Shown: positions 31,651 to 43,187, counted from the stretch's first letter. The stretch is 64,000 nucleotides of DNA from Hymenopus coronatus (GCA_030762935.1 CM060887.1:9106501-9170500), one strand, 5' to 3'. Program-made: numbers and translations. The notes: generated by a model not told the origin, from the letters alone.

Positions 31651-32445
31651 TTTACTTTCTCTAGTCCGTACGCACAATGTACATAGTGGATAAAGAATGT
31701 TTTGCATTTCACCCAAAAATTCGATATCGAGATTTCACCGGAAATATATTTTTGAAGCCCCCTGAGTCAGAAAACATTTTTAGAAAAAGTTCCACATGTG
31801 TCTGTGGCACGCATAGCTCAGAAACGAAAAAACCGTTAAATACTAAAGTTGGTTTTTACTTTAGCATCTTCCAAGGATGCAACACCAAGCTTTTCAAGAA
31901 AATTCTCCCACTATAAGCTGCCATTTACAAGGAAAAAATTTTGAAAATTATGTTTTTCTCAAAAATAACTGTAAGGATTTTTATTTAAATACTGTATATT
32001 AAAACTATTTATGTGACAAATAAATTGTATATTTTGAATTTACTGGGAATAGTCTCTAAAGACTTCTTTACTCTGGATGCGTTTTGAAAAACTTTACATA
32101 ACGCTTAAGCCAAAGGAAATAGACAAAAACTTAGCACACAAAAACGCTGATGTTGTTCAAACACACAATTTATGTCTTGTACGTTTTTGTTGTAGAGTTA
32201 ACCGTTTTCGATATATTTCTTGTTATTAGTTTCAATTTTAAACTACCCAACTTTTCTCAAACGGTACCATGCAAAACGAACCGAACCTCATCAGCTATGC
32301 TTTTAAAAGCTGTGACTATCCTTTAGCCTAGTGTATCCCCCCCCCCTTACTTACAACAAAGCAAGTAATAGACTTTCTGGTAATTTTTACCTCGATTAAA
32401 ATAAAGAAGATAGAAGAATAAGAGCTCATGTGAATGTAATAGATC
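31651..32445 (-). mobile_element. Family A element, diverged
   Basis: Hairpin CTCTAGTCCGTACGCACAAT, then a diverged body to CATGTGAATGTAATAGATC. Several landmarks carry substitutions and small deletions. Confidence 0.65.
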
Positions 32446-32790
32446 AAAACATTTTAAATAGCTTTATTTTGTGTTCATGGATCCTCAAAGAATGTATTTG
32501 CTGAAGTTTTAACATTGAATACAATATTTCCCTTACTTATTATATGTATCATAGAAAGTAATAAGTTTCTGTAAGAATAGATTGTAGGAGCTATATAAAA
32601 TAAACTGTTTTTACATTCTCTAGTGAGCAACTGCTTGAGAAAAGAAATTTGGTTGGAATTCAATATTTCCCCTACTTATTATATGAATCACAGAAAGTAA
32701 TAAGTTTCTGTAAGAATAGATTGTAGGAGCTATATAAAATAAACTGTTTTTACATTCTCTAGTGAGCAACTGCTTGAGAAAAGAAATTTG
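32446..32790 (+). repeat. 138-bp tandem duplication
   Basis: Bases 32514-32651 and 32652-32790 are near-identical copies of one segment with AGAAAGTAATAAGTTTCTGT, GGAGCTATATAAAATAAACT and AGCAACTGCTTGAGAAAAG. A third, shorter relative lies at about 31560-31650. The unit includes the end of a Family A variant. Confidence 0.85.
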
Positions 32791-33392
32791 GCGTGAGGAC
32801 GATTGGCATCAGCGGCGGCTCGTTTTGAGTAGCAGATAGAGCTCTCGCTCGCTCCAGTGGCACGTGACCAAGTGCCGCGCCATTTCCAAGACTTGCCGCG
32901 CAATTAGCTCAGTGATTGCTCTGGGACTTGGCTCCGGCTCATTTCCTTGCCGATTGTGTGGTCTCGATACCTTACACGTGTTGTCACATTCGTTTTGTTT
33001 GCGTGGCACTCGCTTCATCACAGTTACATCTGTCGTCATGTAGCACAAACTTCCCAGAGTATAGTCGGGACAAATATGTTACATTCACCAGAGCTATGCT
33101 ACTCTGGATAAACATTAGCACAAATGGTATTATTACTTGCTTCCTTGTAAGTAGAATTGATGGACTATGCTGGATTGGGTTTTGTTCCCCACATTATAAA
33201 CTGACACACGATTCACTGAGCAAGGAACGAGAGACCTGCAATGGCTAGGTCTCTGATACCATGTGTTTACATATTGCAGCGCACGGAGCAAACAGATCAA
33301 GCGAGTTGTTGACGCCTATGGTAGTATTCGCTGTTTGACTCGGAAAACCCATGAAAAACCCGTTGATGACAGTGGGTGGGGGCGAGATCGAA
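32791..33392. other. GC-richer single-copy-looking intron island
   Basis: Contains two CACGTG E-boxes (about 32860 and 32976) and GGCGGCTCG / GCCGCGCC stretches. A short Family A piece (TAAACATTAGCACAAATGG) lies at 33110-33160. No coding signal. Just before the satellite array. Confidence 0.4.
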
Positions 33393-34690
33393 GCTAGAAC
33401 CTCTGGGTGAGAACTCAGTTCTCCGCTCACTTGAGGCAGTGATTATATTCCACTGTTGCAGTGATGCTATCTCGTGTATAGCTCACTTACTCCCATATAT
33501 GGCATGCTCAGCATAAGAACAATGAGAAGATGTTTCGATACAGACTATGTCCCAGGCCGTGTCTTCACGAGACTGAATACAGGATCTCCGGGTGAGAACC
33601 GAATTCTCCGCCCACTTGAGGCATTTGCAGTTCAGCCGTGTCTACACGAGATCGAAGCCAGGATCTCTGGATGAGAACTCAGTTCTCCGCCCACTTGAGA
33701 CACTCCTTGTATTCCACTGTTGCAGTGCAGCCTTGTTTTCACGAGATCGAAGCCAGGATCTCTGGATGAGAACACTGTTCTCTGCCCACTTGAGACACTC
33801 CTTATATTCCACTGTTGCAGTGCAGCCTTGTTTTCACGAGATCGAAGCCAGGATCTCTGGATGTGAACACTGTTCTCCACCCACTTGAGACACTCCTTGT
33901 ATTCCACTGTTGCAGTGCAGCCTTGTTTTCACGAGATCGAAGCCAGGATCTCTGGATGAGAACATTGTTCTCTGCCCACTTGAGACACTCCTTGTATTCC
34001 ACTGTTGCAGTGCAGCCGCGTCTTCACGAGATCGAAGCCAGGATCTCCGGGTGAGAACCGAATTCTCCGCCCACTTGAGGCATTTGCAGTTCAGCCGCGT
34101 CTACACGAGATCGAAGCCAGGATCTCTGGATGAGAACTCAGTTCTCCGCCCACTTGAGACACTCCTTGTATTCCACTGTTGCAGTTCAGCCGCGTCTTCA
34201 CGAGATCGAAGCCAGGATCTCTGGATGAGAACACTGTTCTCCACCCACTTGAGACACTCCTGGTATTCCACTGTTGCAGTGCAGCCGCGTCTACACGAGA
34301 TCGAAGCCAGGATCTCTGGATGAGAACACTGTTCTCCACCCACTTTAGACACTCCTTGTATTCCACTGTTGCAGTGCAGCCTTGTTTTCACGAGATCGAA
34401 GCCAGGATCTCTGGATGAGAACACTGTTCTCTGCCCACTTGAGACACGCCTTGTATTCCACTGTTGCAGTGCAGCCTTGTTTTCACGAGATCGAAGCCAG
34501 GATCTCTGGATGAGAACACTGTTCTCTGCCCACTTGAGACACGCCTTGTATTCCACTGTTGCAGTGCAGCTACCTCTGGAGAGTATAGCTCACTTACTCA
34601 CATTTATGGCATGCTGAGCATAAGAACAATGAGAAGACACATGTTTCGACACAGACTATGTCCCAGAGCGTGTCTTCCCGAGTGACACAC
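33393..34690. repeat. Satellite array with a 459-bp higher-order unit
   Basis: GGATCTCYGG recurs at 33582, 33661, 33756, 33851, 33946, 34041, 34120, 34215, 34310, 34405 and 34500. The spacing is 79, 95, 95, 95, 95, then the same again: two 459-base higher-order blocks. A typical unit contains TTGAGACACTCCTTGTATTC, CACTGTTGCAGTGCAGCC and ACGAGATCGAAGCCAGG; the 79-base form lacks the CTCCTTGTATTCCACTG part. The unit has few stop codons, so long open frames appear on both strands, but 95 is not a multiple of 3 and no protein sense is seen. A 110-base flank is duplicated at both ends (33465-33570 and 34575-34680). Confidence 0.95.
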
Positions 34691-34954
34691 TCAATTTGTC
34701 AAGAGGCTGCCACCTCCCATCTCATTTCCCGGGGACACGCGCGTGTTCATCACCAGCACGGTCTTCATCATCATCTTGCTGGACCAGAGCCCTTGCGTGC
34801 ACATTTCTAAGAATACGCCTGTAATTTACACTCACATAATCAACTGTCGCTAAACGAGTCGCAACCTGGTAACTGCTTCATTTCCTCAGCTATGCCTTTC
34901 ATCTATACCTATAGCTATTTAGCACTTGCTGAAAATATATCTCTAGATATATTA
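34691..34954. other. Single-copy-looking intron island
   Basis: Follows the satellite. It holds CCGGGGACACGCGCGTGTTC (34730-34749), including a GCGCGTG palindromic core. No coding signal. Confidence 0.35.
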
Positions 34955-35024
34955 CTATTACTTTTTCTACCACGTTCATAATTGTTAAAGAAGGGATTGC
35001 ATTCCCCCCAAAAATGTAAAAATT
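34955..35024 (-). mobile_element. Family A hairpin end only
   Basis: TACTTTTTCTACCACGTTCA, AGAAGGGATTGCATTCC and ACCCAAAAATG-like sequence. Confidence 0.5.
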
Positions 35025-35864
35025 TCACAAAAATTCGGATGTAGCCAGTTCCCATGACTTTTTCTACATCTCTGTTACAAATTATAATTAAAAATCTTAT
35101 TCTTCTATTTACTTCATCCAAATCGAAATAAGCATTAGCAGAAATTGTCTTAATTGGTTACTTCTGTGTGAGTAGAAGGTGAATAACGCAATACATTAGA
35201 CTAAAACGATAGTCAACTATTTTAAAACCTGGTCCCATGATAAAATCGTTTCTTTGCAATGCCGAAGTTGACTGATTCCCGTATGTGAAAAGTTTAAGTA
35301 TTTTAAATCTTAAACCAATAACAAGAAATATCACAAAAATGGTAAACTTCACGTACAAAATGACAAATTCTGTGTTTTTACGAGATCTACATTTTTTGTA
35401 GTAATGTTTTGTCTATCTCTTGCGGTTTACTAGTTATACAAAATTTAGCAAAGCCCATCCAAAATAAAGAGGTATTCAGAGCCTATTCGCAGAAAATTGA
35501 AGCTATATATTTTATTTTTAATGTAAATATATTTAATATACGATGTTTTAATCAAATTCATTAAGCAATTTTAGAAAACAAACATTTTTAAAAAGTTCCG
35601 TGTATAGTGTATTTGGTGTGGAGGAATTTTCCTGAAAATATTCGTGTCGCATCCTTGAAAGATAATAAACTTAATTGCCAATTTTGGTATTTAACGGACT
35701 TTTCGTTTTTGAGCTATACTATATACAGACGCATACACATGTACGTTTTTCTTTAAAAAAATCGGATTCAGGGGTCTCAAAACATATATTTCCGGTGAAA
35801 TCTCGGTATGTAATTTTTGGATGCAATACAATACCTTCTCTATAGTAGTTGTAGAGAAAGTAAA
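35025..35864 (+). mobile_element. Family A element, near complete
   Basis: Begins AAATTCGGATGTAGCCAGTT and ends CTCTATAGTAGTTGTAGAGA then AAGTAAAA. The hairpin core is reduced to CTCTATAGTAGTTGTAGAG. Confidence 0.7.
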
Positions 35865-36195
35865 ACGTCTGTTACGGAAGAAACACGTAATGAAGAGATT
35901 ATGCTGATGCGTGCATATTTTGGAGAGAGATCGGACAGACGGCTACAAATCTATGGAGACTGTGTTAATCTGCAGTTAATGCATTAATTACCTCTAGCAG
36001 GCAATTAACCAAGTGAGGCGTCTAATTGGCGCTCGCGAGAGATAGGAGGTAAAGCATCATCTCACGATAGAATGAGCAAATCCTCCACAGCAACACTTTT
36101 ATAATTTACTTCTCTAGTTGAAGTTAAAGAAGCTACTAACTGTATTCTGGTATGAAACGGACCATTACAGTCCTAGCTTACCGACTTTTCGTTTT
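35865..36195. promoter_or_regulatory. Intron island with clustered TAATTA-type sites
   Basis: Between 35965 and 36027 lie TTAATC, GTTAATGCATTAATTACC, CAATTAAC and CTAATTGG: five homeodomain-like cores within about 65 bases, in DNA free of repeats. Inside the Lim1 homeobox intron. An enhancer, possibly autoregulatory, is inference; in AT-rich DNA such clusters can also arise by chance. Confidence 0.3.
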
Positions 36196-36918
36196 TGAGC
36201 TACAGTGTCACCGGAGAGAGCATAACTCAAAAACGAAGAGACCTTTGAATACAAAACTTGGTATTTAAGTTTGGTATCTTCCAAGGATGCGACACGAAGA
36301 TTTCCGTGAAAGTCGCCCCACCCCAACTACCTTTTATATGGAACTTTTTTCGAAAATTTTGATTTTCTTAAAAATGGCTCTAACGATTTTGATTAAAATA
36401 TCGTATATTAAAGATATTTACCTGGCAAATAAAATGTATATCTTAAATTTTCTGGGAATAGCCTCTGAAGACTACTTTATTCTGGATGAATTTTAAGGAA
36501 TTTTGCATAACTGCTAAACCGTAAGAGATGGACAAAAACTTACCACACAAAAAATGCAGAGCACGTTACAACATACAATTTATGTCATATAAATTTTTTT
36601 CGTGGAGTTGATCCTTTTTCAGATGTTCCTTCTTTTAGATTTCAGCTTTAAAAACGTATACTTTTCTTAGGCAGAAATTTATCAACTCCTGTCCAGACAA
36701 ACAAAGGAACTTAAGTCACATAGCAACCAGCTTTTGACTGTCACTTTAACCTGTGGTACTCCCTTATTTCGCTTCTACTTACAAGGAAACAAGTAATAAG
36801 ACTATTTCTGCTATTTTTTTCTCGATTAGCATGAAGTAAATAGAAGAATCAGCTGTTTAAAAATAATTTGTTGCAGAGATGTAGATACAGTCACGTGAAT
36901 GGAACATATCAGATTTTT
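36196..36918 (-). mobile_element. Family A element lacking the hairpin end
   Basis: From AGCATAACTCAAAAACGAAG to GGAACATATCAGATTTTTT. The body is close to consensus. Confidence 0.75.
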
Positions 36919-36939
36919 TATAGTTTGCAACCATATTTC

Positions 36940-37050
36940 TACTACCATGGCACCACAGGTGATGACACTGGTGTTATATGGAATGAAGATGGAGCACCGG
37001 TGAAATGCGATGGCGGGGGAAACCGGAGAAAACCCGCCCCTGCTATCTCA
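36940..37050 (-). mobile_element. SINE S1 fragment (3' part)
   Basis: The minus strand matches the S1 body: GGGCGGGTTTTCTCCGGTTT, CCCCCGCCATCGCATTTC and a CACCTGTGGTGCCATGG end. The tRNA head is missing. Confidence 0.65.
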
Positions 37051-37139
37051 AATCGAGCTACCTTAGTGAGAGGCTATTTACCTCACCAATTAGCCACGGC
37101 ACGGACCCTGTGTGTGCGTGCGTGTGTGTGTGTGACCAG
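37051..37139. other. Short unassigned segment with a GT tract
   Basis: GTGTGTGCGTGCGTGTGTGTGTG at about 37110-37132, probably a Family A microsatellite remnant. Nothing else recognised. Confidence 0.35.
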
Positions 37140-37867
37140 TATAACTAAAAAATCTTGCATTCACAAGACTTTCTCTACTTGTGCTGCAAACAAACTATTC
37201 TTATAAAAGATTATTCTTCAATTTACACCATCCTAAACGAGATAAACATTAACGCAATTGATTTTACTAGTTGTTTCCTTGTAAGTAGAAGGGAATTAAG
37301 GGGCTATACTGGGCTAAAACGATAGTCAAATCTTTTAAAACGAGATCGATGTGTGAACAATTGAAGTTCGGTTCGTTTTGCATTTCCAGAAAAACAAAAT
37401 AGAGATGAAAGGTGAGCCCGGTTGAAAATATTCGTATTTAAATTGAAACCAATAACAAGGAATATCTCGGAAACGGTCAGCTCTGAAACAAAAATGTACA
37501 TGACATAAACTCCGTGTTTTAAAGAGAGCTATATTTTTTTTGAAGTAAGCAAAAGTCATCCAGAATGAACAGGTCTTCAGAAGTCATTCCCAGAAAATTT
37601 AAGCTATACATTTTATTTGTGATGTAAGTAGTTTTAATATGCGATATTTTATTCAAAATCGTAAGAGCCATTTTTGAGAAAAACAAAATGTTCAAAATGC
37701 TCTTCCGGTAAAGGGTAGTTAGTGATGGGGGGATTTTGTTTAAAAATCTCATTGTCGCATCTTTGGAGAATAGTAAACATAAATACCATGTTTGGTATTT
37801 AACGGTCTTTTCGTTTTTGAGCTATGCTGTCCACACACACACAAACGTACACATGGACCTTTTCTTA
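37140..37867 (+). mobile_element. Family A diverged subfamily, no hairpin
   Basis: AAAAATCTTGCATTCACAAG to CACACACACACAAACGTACA. The next copy replaces the hairpin end. Confidence 0.6.
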
Positions 37868-38537
37868 AGGTTCCGATGTATTCAATTCACATAGCTGTTC
37901 TTGCAAAAGTTTATTCTTTTATCTGTTTTTTGCTAATCGAGATAAATAATTGCAAAATTGGTCTTATTGCTTGTCTCCTTGTAACAATTGAGGTTCGGTT
38001 CGCCTTGCATGCGGCGAAAAGATAGTAAAGAAACCAATAACAAGGAATGTCTCGAAAACGGCCAACTCTACAAGAAAAATATAAATACGTATGTGTTTTA
38101 ACGAGATCTACATTTTTAGTGGCAAATTTTGTCTCCTCGTTCGTTAAACCGTTATGCAAAATTCTCTTCCAGATTAAGAGGTCTTGAGAGGTTATTCCCA
38201 AAATATTCAGAATATATATTTTATTTGTGATATAAATACCTTTAATATGAAATATTAAATAAAAACGCTTACAGGAAATTTTGAGAAAATCAAAATGTTC
38301 AAAAATTTTTTCATGTAAAGGGCAGATAGTGCCAGGGGGATATTTTTGAAAAATTAGAAGATACCAAACATAAATAACAAGTTTTGTATTTAAAGGTCTT
38401 TTCGTTTTAAAGCTATGCTGTCCACACACACGCTCGCGCGGTCGCTTATTCTTACCAGAAGAAAAATGTCTTCCCTTTCGAGAAAAGTTCAAGTGGCTTA
38501 AAAGTGAAACCAATATTCTGGAATACCTCAGAAACGT
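37868..38537 (+). mobile_element. Family A diverged subfamily, composite
   Basis: Starts AGGTTCCGATGTATTCAATT, runs to a CACACACACGCTCGCGCGG tract at about 38422, then an extra piece with the AAAATGTCTTCCC marker at 38462. Confidence 0.55.
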
Positions 38538-38642
38538 TACGAACTATGTACATAGTGTATAGAGAAGGTATTGCACTCCACCCAAAAATTCGATACCGAG
38601 ATTTCACCGGAAATATATGTTTTAGGGTCCCCAATACCCAAA
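38538..38642 (-). mobile_element. Family A hairpin-end fragment
   Basis: AACTATGTACATAGTGTATA, ACCCAAAAATTCGATACCG and AGGGTCCCCAATACCC. Confidence 0.6.
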
Positions 38643-39105
38643 AAAATATGTGTTACACTCACATGACTTTCTCTATATCCCCGCAACAAATTATTCTTAA
38701 AAAGCTTATACTTCTCTTTACTTCATGCTAATCAGTAAAACATTAGCAGAAATAGCCGTATTACTTGCTTCCTTGTAAGTAGAGGCGAAATAAGGGAGTA
38801 CCATAAGTTAAAGTGATAATCAAAAGCTGGTTGCTATGTCACTGAAGTTCCTTTGTTTATATGGACAACAGTAGACAAATTCCTGTATGAAAAATGTATG
38901 TTTTTCATAGCAGATACCAAAAATAAGGAATGTCACAAAAACGACGAACTGTACGAAAAAATGTATATAACATAAATTGTGTGTTTTCAAGTGCTCTACA
39001 TTTTTGTGTAGTAAGTTTTTGTCCATCTCTTACGGTTTAGCAGTTATTCAAAATTCAGTAAAACTCATCGAGAATAAACCACTCTTCAGAGGCTATTTCC
39101 GTGCT
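38643..39105 (+). mobile_element. Family A fragment (start half)
   Basis: TATGTGTTACACTCACATGA to CTTCAGAGGCTATTTCCG. Hairpin half absent. Confidence 0.65.
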
Positions 39106-39610
39106 AGAGAAGTAAAATGTTCAGCTTCTATAATGAGTGCTATCAGTGAGTCTTGCATCTGAGGAAGATTGTTAACGCATTCTGTCTGACGTGTTTATTT
39201 ATGTAGACGACCCCAAGAGAATTTGGTGTATAAATAATGCAAATAGTTTGCACGGCTGTGATATACGCGCATATTAAATGATGTTATTATTCAAATCGCT
39301 GCACCATGATCTTGTGCAAGGCGGTATGCATTATTCACAAGAGTAAACATCCAACAGAAGGAATGTCGTCTAGTAACTTAACGTTTAATACTACTCGTGA
39401 TAGGGTTTTAGTGCAAAGTCATCGTTTGGAACGTAATAAGATTGTTTGTTTTGATTACACGTCAACACTGGAAACATTCATCTAGTTTCAATACCGCTAT
39501 CTTCACTGACGTATCCACGTCATGATTTAGAAGAAAGGAGCGTGAAGGTATCCAATTTTGCAATCACATAAACATATAACAAAATGTAGAGCAGTCTATC
39601 ACTGGAGTAA
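39106..39610. promoter_or_regulatory. Intron island with an octamer (POU) site
   Basis: About 500 bases without repeats. ATGCAAAT, the POU octamer, is exact at 39237-39244, inside AATAATGCAAATAG. ATGATGTTATTATTC and TATGCATTATTC follow, and two CACGTCA-like elements lie near 39463 and 39508. No coding frame. Regulatory function is inference. Confidence 0.3.
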
Positions 39611-39712
39611 TGCATTTTTCTACCCCCTACTGCCTATAATTTCTTACTAAGTAGATAGAGAAACTATTGCATTCCACCCAAAAATTTTATACCGTGATTT
39701 CACCGAAAGTAG
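39611..39712 (-). mobile_element. Family A hairpin-end fragment
   Basis: A broken hairpin (TTTCTTACTAAGTAGATAGAG), then CACCCAAAAATTTTATACCG and ATTTCACCGAAAGTA. Confidence 0.5.
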
Positions 39713-39726
39713 ACCCTACGTTTTTT

Positions 39727-40547
39727 TCACTTTCTCTACACCTAGTGTATAAAGAAGGTATTGAATACCGAGATTTCACTGGAATTACATGTTTTGGGTC
39801 CTCTTGAATCCCAAAAAACTACTTTTGAAAAAGAGTCTGCGTGCGTGTGTGTCTATGTGTCTGTAGCTCAAAAAAGAAAAGACCGTTAAATACCAAACTT
39901 GGTACTTAAGTTTGGTATCTTCCAAGGTTGCGACACGAAGATTTTCAAGAAAATCCCCCCACCCCAAACTACCCTTTACATGGAAAAAATATTCAAAATG
40001 TTGTTTTTCTCAAAGATGGTTTTGATTAAAATCTCTTATATTTAAGATATTGATATGCCAAATAAAATGTATATCTTGAATTTTCTGGGAATTGCCTCTG
40101 AAGATCTCTTTATTCTGTGTGATTTTTATTGAATTTTGCACCACTGGTAAACCGTAAGAATTAGACAAAAATTTACTACACAAAAAATGTAGATCACGAT
40201 AAAACACACAACTTAAGTTATATACATTTTTCCTGGAGTTGATCGTTTTTTAGATCTTCCTTGTTTTTGGTTTCAATTTTAAAAATACATATTCTTTTCT
40301 CATACAGGAATTTGTCAACTCCTGTCCATACAAACCAAGTACATCAGTCACATAGCAACCAGCTTTTGACTATCACTTTAACCTATGCTACTCCCTTATT
40401 TCTTTACTGTGTACAAGGAAGCAAGTAATAAGACTATTTCTGCTAATTTTTCTTCGATTAGCTTGAATTAAATAGAAGCATAAGCTTTTTAACAATAATT
40501 TGTTGCAGCGATATAGAGAAAGTCATGTGAATGGACATCAGATTTTT
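39727..40547 (-). mobile_element. Family A element, near complete
   Basis: Hairpin reduced to CTCTACACCTAGTGTATAAAG, with the body to GGACATCAGATTTTTG. Confidence 0.75.
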
Positions 40548-40840
40548 GTTTTTACTCTAATTCTCCCGAACCAAAAACAGTTTTAGAAAACGTCAGTTAA
40601 ATACCAAATATATTTAAGTTCAGCATCTTCCAAAGATACGACAAATTCCTCACCCGAAACTACCATTGATTTGGAACATTTTGCTAAAAATGTGATTTTC
40701 TCAAATACGACCAGCATGATTTGCATTAAAATGCAATATATTTATAACATTTTCAATAGATATGAAATGTGTGTCTTAAATTTTGTGAGAAGCACTTTTG
40801 TTTAACTAGTAAACCGAAAGAATAGATAAAAAAGTACTGG
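40548..40840 (-). mobile_element. Family A fragment, diverged
   Basis: ACGTCAGTTAAATACCAAAT to AACCGAAAGAATAGATAAAA, with low similarity to the consensus. Confidence 0.45.
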
Positions 40841-41612
40841 AAAAATCTGATTGTTCCATTCACATGACGTTTCTACATCTCTGTAACAAAGTATTGTTAC
40901 TAAGTTTATTCTTCTATCCACTTCATGCTAATCCAGATAAAAATTAACCGAAACGGTCTTATTACATAGTTCATTATAAGTAGAAGGTAAATAAGGGAAT
41001 ACACTAGACTAAACCGACAGTCAACTGTTTCAAAATGTGGTTGCTATGGGATTGAAATCCGTTTCTTTGCGTGGCCAGCAGTTGACAAATCCCGTATAAG
41101 AAAACTAAAAGTACTTTAAAACTGAAACCAATAACAAGAAATATCTCGAAAACAGTCAACTACATGAAAAATGCATATGCCAAGTTGTGTGTTTTAATGA
41201 GAACTACATTTCTTGTGTATTAAGTTTTTGTGTATCTCTTACCGTTTGTCAGTTGTCATCCAGAATGAAGAGGTCTTTAGGTGCTATTCTCAGAAAATCA
41301 AGATATCACTTCATTTGTCATAAAAATATCTTAAGCATACGGTATTTTAATCAAAATCGTTAGAACCAAATTTGAGAAAATCAAAAATTAAAAAAAAATG
41401 CATGTAAAGGGTAGTTGAGTTTAGGGGGATTTTCTTGAAAATCTTCTTGTCGCTTTCTTGGAAGATAACAGACACACAGAGACAGTTTTATACATTTTTT
41501 TTATTCAGGGGGTCTCAAAACATGTATTTCCGTAAAAATCTGGGTAACGAATTTTCGGGTGCAGTACAATACTATCTCTATACATTATGCACGTAGTACG
41601 TGTACAGAAAGT
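40841..41612 (+). mobile_element. Family A element, near complete
   Basis: AAAAATCTGATTGTTCCATT to hairpin CTATACATTATGCACGTAGT and GTGTACAGAAAGTG. Confidence 0.75.
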
Positions 41613-42100
41613 GAAAGGAAAATGATGGTGATATGAAAAACGTGGAAGATGAGAAACTACAGCAGTATTCGTCTACCGACCAGGGAAAACGACGGAAATT
41701 GAAGGTGAGAATGGGTGGTCGACGGGACTGTCAATTGCGGTTTATCGCGAACATAAAAGGAGCGGCCCCGATCACCTTCCTGAAATAGATGCACGGCCAC
41801 TTGAAATGATAACGCTCCGTTGTGAGCTGTAGTCAACATGAGGAATGTGCCACCAGGAAAAAGTCATTACGTTGTTTAATGGAATGTTTCAAATTAAAAA
41901 GGAGCAGGCAAGGAATGAGTGTCGCATTCCTTGACTTGGTCTCTTCCCTCAGGACGGTCATGTCATCACGGGAGAGATGGCTCGCAAGTTATCTGTCTGA
42001 GACTTGCGTGCAACAGCGGCCCATGTCCTCGTTTGCTGCAACCCTTCAACATTCAGATAATACTCGAGCTTGCATGTAACGGCCTGGTTTTCTGCAGTTA
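41613..42100. other. Single-copy-looking intron island
   Basis: About 490 bases, GC-richer than the repeats. A plus-strand frame at 41822-42079 is open for 85 codons but matches no family I know and lacks convincing splice signals. Function unknown. Confidence 0.35.
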
Positions 42101-42833
42101 AAAATCTGATGCGTTCCATTCACATGACATTCTCTACATCCCTGCAAAAATATTATTAAAAAGCTTATGCTTCTCTTTGCTTCGAGCAAACATTAGCAGA
42201 AATAGGCTTGTTTCTTGCCTCCTTGTAAGTAGAAGCGAAATAAGGAAGTACCATAGGTTAAAGTGATACTCAAAAGCTGGTTGCTATGTGGCTGAAGTTC
42301 CTTTGTTTGTATGGACACGAGTTGACAAATTTCTGTATGGGGAAAAGTATAAGTTTTTCAAAGCTAAAACCAAAAATAAGGAATATCTCAAAAACGATCA
42401 ACTCCACGAATAAAAATGTATATAACACAAAATGCGTGTTTTAACAACCTCTAAGTTTTTGTGTGGTAAGGTTTTATCCACTCTTATGGTTTAGCAGCTA
42501 GGCAAAATTGCGTAAAATTCACCCAGAATAAAGGAGTCTTCAGACGCTATTCCCATAAAATTCAAGATATACATGTTATTTGTCACGTAAATATCTTTAA
42601 TATACGTTATTTTATCAAAATCATTAGAATCATTTTTGAGAAAATCAAACATTTTTAAAAAAAAGTTCCATGTAAAGGGTACTTAGGGTGGGAGGATTTC
42701 CTTGAAAATCTTCGTGTCACATCCTTGGAAGATAACAAACCTAAATACCAAGTTTGGTATTTAATGGACTTTTCGTTTTTGAGCTATGCTGCCGTCAAAC
42801 ACACACACATATACACAGTGTAGAGAAAGTAAA
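42101..42833 (+). mobile_element. Family A element, hairpin shortened
   Basis: AAAAATCTGATGCGTTCCAT to a CACACACACATATACACAG tract and GTGTAGAGAAAGTAAAA. The pre-hairpin region is deleted. The next copy starts at once. Confidence 0.75.
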
Positions 42834-42925
42834 AATCTGATGTGTTCCATTCACATGGTTTTCTCTATCTGTTCCGAAAACCAGCTATTATTACAAGAGA
42901 TTATTCTTTTACCATAAGTAATATA
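42834..42925 (+). mobile_element. Family A start fragment
   Basis: ATCTGATGTGTTCCATTCAC directly after the previous copy's GAGAAAGTAAAA: a clean head-to-tail junction. Lost after about 90 bases. Confidence 0.7.
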
Positions 42926-43187
42926 ACGAGAACTTCAACTTTTAACGAAAATTTGAGGCTCGAGTTGTATTTACTAAGACTATTTCATGAATAAGGAATT
43001 TGTATTCGTATTGCATGTATTTGTCTCCATTAAACTTCCTCAAATTCATTGCCCAGTCTCAAAAAAGTAGCAATCTCTTGAGTTGGATTGTCTGGCAAGA
43101 GATCATGGCCTCGTTGCTTACAGAATTCGTTGAACTGGTTCCACACACTCTCTGTTGTTTTTAGTATTCTACGGCTTTCAGATTCCA

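Noticed and set aside
34101..34556. Open frame of 151 codons on the minus strand (and 137 on the plus) in the satellite
   Set aside because: The unit has few stops in any frame, 95 is not a multiple of 3, and the same words appear in several frames on both strands. A by-product of the repeat.
33393..34690. CRISPR array
   Set aside because: Units are full-length tandem repeats with no unique spacers, in animal DNA.
37911..38513. Open frame of 200 codons on the minus strand
   Set aside because: It runs through two degraded Family A copies in antisense, with no domain, biased composition, and no counterpart open in other copies.
41822..42079. Possible exon of 85 codons
   Set aside because: No recognised family, no convincing acceptor and donor pair, and only one genome to judge by; left as an unassigned island.
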